Shown in pieces: positions 61,845 through 64,000 of a DNA stretch of 64,000 nt (within the stretch, counting starts at the first letter, position 1; every line of letters begins with the position of its first letter). The translations under genes were made by a program, and so were the position numbers. Location of the stretch: NCBI RefSeq assembly GCF_002002925.1, contig NZ_CP019511.1, forward strand, positions 62,001-126,000, in the 5' to 3' direction. This DNA comes from Sphingomonas sp. LM7. GTDB taxonomy: Bacteria > Pseudomonadota > Alphaproteobacteria > Sphingomonadales > Sphingomonadaceae. The notes under the pieces were generated by a model that worked only from the letters and a program-made list of their open reading frames with translations, ran no database searches and was not told the origin of the DNA.

Positions 61845-61858
61845 GGTAACCGGTGTCA
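61845..61858 (-). promoter_or_regulatory. Candidate LacI-family operator, site 4 (esterase/uxaA divergent promoter)
   Basis: On the minus strand TGACACCGGTTACC, the same left half and centre as the other sites. It is 36 bases from the carboxylesterase start and 79 bases from the uxaA start, so one site could control both directions. Confidence 0.65.
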
Positions 61859-61937
61859 GATGTGTTGGCAACGACGGTTGCGTCGCCGGTCGTTTCGACC
61901 CACATAGCCAGCGGCGCACGGGCGCCCCGGAACGCGC

Positions 61938-63419
61938 ATGACCACTGCCCTGAAAATCCATTCCAGCGACCATGTCGCCACCCTGCTCGAAGCTGCTGCG
62001 GCGGGCGACATGATCGATGCCGGCGGCGCCCCGATCGTCGCGCGCGCCGATATTCCCAAGGGCCACAAGATCGCGCTGCGCGATATCGCGGCGGGCGAGA
62101 ACATCGTGAAGTTCGGCTTCCCGATCGGCCGCGCCACCGCGGCGATCCAGGCGGGCGATCACGTCCACAGCCACAATCTCGCGACGGGCCTCTCGGGCAC
62201 GCTCGACTATCGCTACGAACCCCATGCCGATCCGCGCGCGCCGACGTCGGGCGGACGCACCTTCCTCGGCTATGTCCGCGAAGACGGCCGGGTCGGGACG
62301 CGCAACGAGATCTGGATATTGCCCAGCGTCGGCTGTGTCGGCCGCACCGCCGAGCGCATCGCCGCCGCAGCCAGCCCCCGCCATGCGGGCGAAGTCGATG
62401 GCGTCCACGCCTTCGCGCATCCCTATGGCTGCTCGCAGCTCGGCGACGATTTGAGCGCCACCCGCAACATGCTCGCCGCGCTCGCCGCGCATCCCAATGC
62501 CGGCGGCGTGCTACTGATCGGGCTGGGCTGCGAATCGAACCAGCTCTCGCGCCTGCTCCAGGAACTGCCCGAGAGCCATCGCGCGCGCATCCGCACGATC
62601 GTCGCGCAAAATTCGGCCGACGAATTCGAGGAAGGCCTGGCCGCAGTCGCCGAACTCGCCGCTGAAGCCGCGAAGACGAAGCGCCAGCCGGTCGGCCTCG
62701 ACAAGCTCGTGCTCGGGGTGAAATGCGGCGGCTCGGACGGTTTCTCGGGCCTTACCGCAAATCCGCTGGTCGGCCGGATGAGCGACGTCGTCACCGCTGC
62801 GGGCGGCAGCGCGATCGTCACCGAAATCCCCGAGATATTCGGCGCCGAGCAGATGCTGATGGACCGTGCCGAAACCCGCGAGGTGTTCGACGGCGTCGTC
62901 GGCGTGGTCAACGACTTCAAGACCTATTTCCTCAGCCATGGCGAGCCGGTTTCCGAGAATCCCTCGCCCGGCAACGTCGCCGGCGGCATCACCACGCTGG
63001 AAGAAAAATCGCTCGGCGCGGTTCAGAAAGCGGGCCACGCGCTGCTCACCGACGTCAAACGCTATGGCGAGCGGATAGAGCGTACCGGCCTCACCCTGCT
63101 CGAAGCGCCCGGCAACGACGCGGTGTCCTCGACTGCGCTCGCCGCGGCGGGCGCCACCGTGATCCTGTTCACCACCGGCCGCGGCACTCCGCTCGGCTTC
63201 CCGGTGCCGACGGTCAAGATCGCCTCGAACAGCGATCTCGCCGCCCGCAAGCCCAACTGGATCGACTTCGACGCTGGCCAGGTGCTCACCGACGGGTTCG
63301 AGGCCGCTGAAGAAGCGCTGATCGACCGCATCGTCGCGATCGCCTCGGGTGCCGAGACTGCCGCCGAGCGCAACGGCGAACGCGAGATCGCCTTCTGGAA
63401 GCGTGGGGTCACGCTCTGA
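61938..63419 (+). CDS. uxaA: Altronate dehydratase
   Basis: A 493-residue UxaA family enzyme with both parts fused as usual: an N-terminal SAF-type domain (about residues 15-95, with GHKIALRDIAAGENIVKFG) and the larger C-terminal catalytic domain beginning GRTFLGYVREDGRVGTRNEI. The conserved PYGCSQLGDD, GLGCESNQL and CGGSDGFSGLTANP supply cysteines and residues for the iron site. It dehydrates D-altronate to 2-keto-3-deoxy-D-gluconate, the third step of galacturonate use by the isomerase pathway. uxaB/uxaC are not in the window and may lie to the right. Confidence 0.95.
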   Translation: MTTALKIHSSDHVATLLEAAAAGDMIDAGGAPIVARADIPKGHKIALRDIAAGENIVKFGFPIGRATAAIQAGDHVHSHNLATGLSGTLDYRYEPHADPRAPTSGGRTFLGYVREDGRVGTRNEIWILPSVGCVGRTAERIAAAASPRHAGEVDGVHAFAHPYGCSQLGDDLSATRNMLAALAAHPNAGGVLLIGLGCESNQLSRLLQELPESHRARIRTIVAQNSADEFEEGLAAVAELAAEAAKTKRQPVGLDKLVLGVKCGGSDGFSGLTANPLVGRMSDVVTAAGGSAIVTEIPEIFGAEQMLMDRAETREVFDGVVGVVNDFKTYFLSHGEPVSENPSPGNVAGGITTLEEKSLGAVQKAGHALLTDVKRYGERIERTGLTLLEAPGNDAVSSTALAAAGATVILFTTGRGTPLGFPVPTVKIASNSDLAARKPNWIDFDAGQVLTDGFEAAEEALIDRIVAIASGAETAAERNGEREIAFWKRGVTL

Positions 63420-63477
63420 ACGGCAACCGGCTTGTTCACGTAAAATTACCGTGTGTCGCCGCTTAGACGATTGCCAC

Positions 63478-63491
63478 TGACACCGGTTTCC
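63478..63491 (+). promoter_or_regulatory. Candidate LacI-family operator, site 5
   Basis: TGACACCGGTTTCC, identical to site 3. It lies 41 bases before the GTG start of the last gene and 58 bases after the uxaA stop, so this gene has its own regulated promoter. Confidence 0.65.
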
Positions 63492-63532
63492 CCTACTTCA
63501 CGCAAAACGCGTATGTGAGAGGAAGGGGCCTG

Positions 63533-64000
63533 GTGGGATCCGTACAATTTGCCGATGAAGCACGCCGGATCGCGGAGACGTTCGTCGAGGCGCGCCGCGA
63601 GAGCCGCGGGCTTTCAGAATTTCCCGGTGCGATCCCCGAGGCGCTTGCCGATGCCTATGCCGTGCAGGACCATGCGATCGCGTTCGACGGCCGCAAGATC
63701 GGCGGCTGGAAGGTCGGCCGGATCAATCCGCCGCGCGATGGCGTCGATCGGCTTGCCGGCCCGATCTTCAGCGACAGCATCGTCGATGCGCGCGAGGGCC
63801 TGGAGATGTCGATCTTCGGTGAGGGCTTCGGCGCCGCCGAGGCCGAGTTCCTGCTGCGTATCCGTACGACGCCGCCCGCGGGCAAGACCAGCTTTACCGA
63901 AGCGGAAGCCGCCGACCTGGTCGATGCGGTCCATGTCGGCATCGAGATCGCCAGCTCGCCGTTTCAGGGGATCAACGAGTATGGCCCCACCGTGACGATC
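63533..64000 (+). CDS. 2-keto-4-pentenoate hydratase/fumarylacetoacetase family protein (3' end outside window)
   Basis: The first 156 codons of a gene that runs off the window. The GTG start at 63533 is preceded by AGAGGAAGG. The visible part has DAYAVQDHAIA, IGGWKVGRINPP, LAGPIFSDSIVDA and AEAEFLLRI, matching the N-terminal half of hydratases/decarboxylases of the MhpD/DmpE type, with the second glutamate of the metal site in AEAEF. Family members hydrate 2-keto-4-pentenoates or cleave 2,4-diketo acids. In this regulon it may handle a keto-deoxy sugar acid, but that is inference; an aromatic (lignin-derived) role is possible. Confidence 0.78.
   Translation, partial: MGSVQFADEARRIAETFVEARRESRGLSEFPGAIPEALADAYAVQDHAIAFDGRKIGGWKVGRINPPRDGVDRLAGPIFSDSIVDAREGLEMSIFGEGFGAAEAEFLLRIRTTPPAGKTSFTEAEAADLVDAVHVGIEIASSPFQGINEYGPTVTI

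Noticed and set aside
59937..61907. Plus-strand open frame of about 656 codons opposite the two esterases
   Set aside because: Antisense to genes with intact catalytic motifs and ribosome sites; no recognisable domain.

Overview
The window is about 64 kb of GC-rich DNA with the gene content of a sphingomonad (Alphaproteobacteria, Sphingomonadales, probably Sphingomonas in the broad sense). The evidence is two large carbohydrate-type TonB-dependent receptors with the GKFPD plug motif, Tat-exported sugar hydrolases, a Wzx/Wzy-type exopolysaccharide locus, many ATGA-coupled genes, and two copies of a palindromic intergenic repeat with the CTTCGACAAGCT core. I see no phage, IS element, integrase or CRISPR array.

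Layout. 1-5.2 kb: the 3' part of a PaoC-like molybdenum aldehyde oxidoreductase, a membrane fatty-acid desaturase, and a divergent SDR/AraC pair with a candidate AraC direct-repeat operator between them. 5.2-12.3 kb: a rhamnose/rhamnogalacturonan locus (GH105 and GH106 on the minus strand, a TonB receptor divergent). 12.4-16.4 kb: a soluble chemoreceptor with five PAS domains, translationally coupled to a protein with three CheW domains; no CheA is visible. 16.5-22.9 kb: an XRE-type regulator divergent from a giant autotransporter whose passenger is built of ~50-residue repeats, with a 16-bp palindrome between them. 23.0 kb: tRNA-Leu(CAA). 23.2-29.0 kb: an accessory surface-glycan patch (flippase, two glycosyltransferases, 2OG-Fe(II) oxygenase, pyruvyltransferase, TylF-type methyltransferase).

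29.2-50.3 kb is an exopolysaccharide locus. A polyprenyl-phosphate sugar transferase is flanked by two small single-helix membrane proteins. It is followed by a tightly packed 14-gene run (31.6-46.6 kb): outer-membrane barrel, Wza-like export protein, AAA ATPase, Wzz-like protein, a BY-kinase relative without a Walker A lysine, a WecG/TagA transferase, Wzx, Wzy, three GT2s, a Tat-exported GH10 xylanase-family enzyme, an acyltransferase and a fourth GT2. A GH16 lipoprotein and ugd/galU (supplying UDP-GlcA and UDP-Glc) are on the opposite strand.

51.5-64 kb is a pectin/galacturonate regulon: LacI regulator, GH28 polygalacturonase, PL1 pectate lyase, TonB receptor, two esterases, altronate dehydratase (uxaA) and a truncated FAH/hydratase-family gene. 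Five sites matching TGACACCGGT plus a weaker right half lie upstream of every transcription unit here, which predicts one LacI-controlled regulon: depolymerise pectin outside the cell, import the products, remove esters, and dehydrate altronate to 2-keto-3-deoxygluconate. The later steps are probably beyond the right edge.
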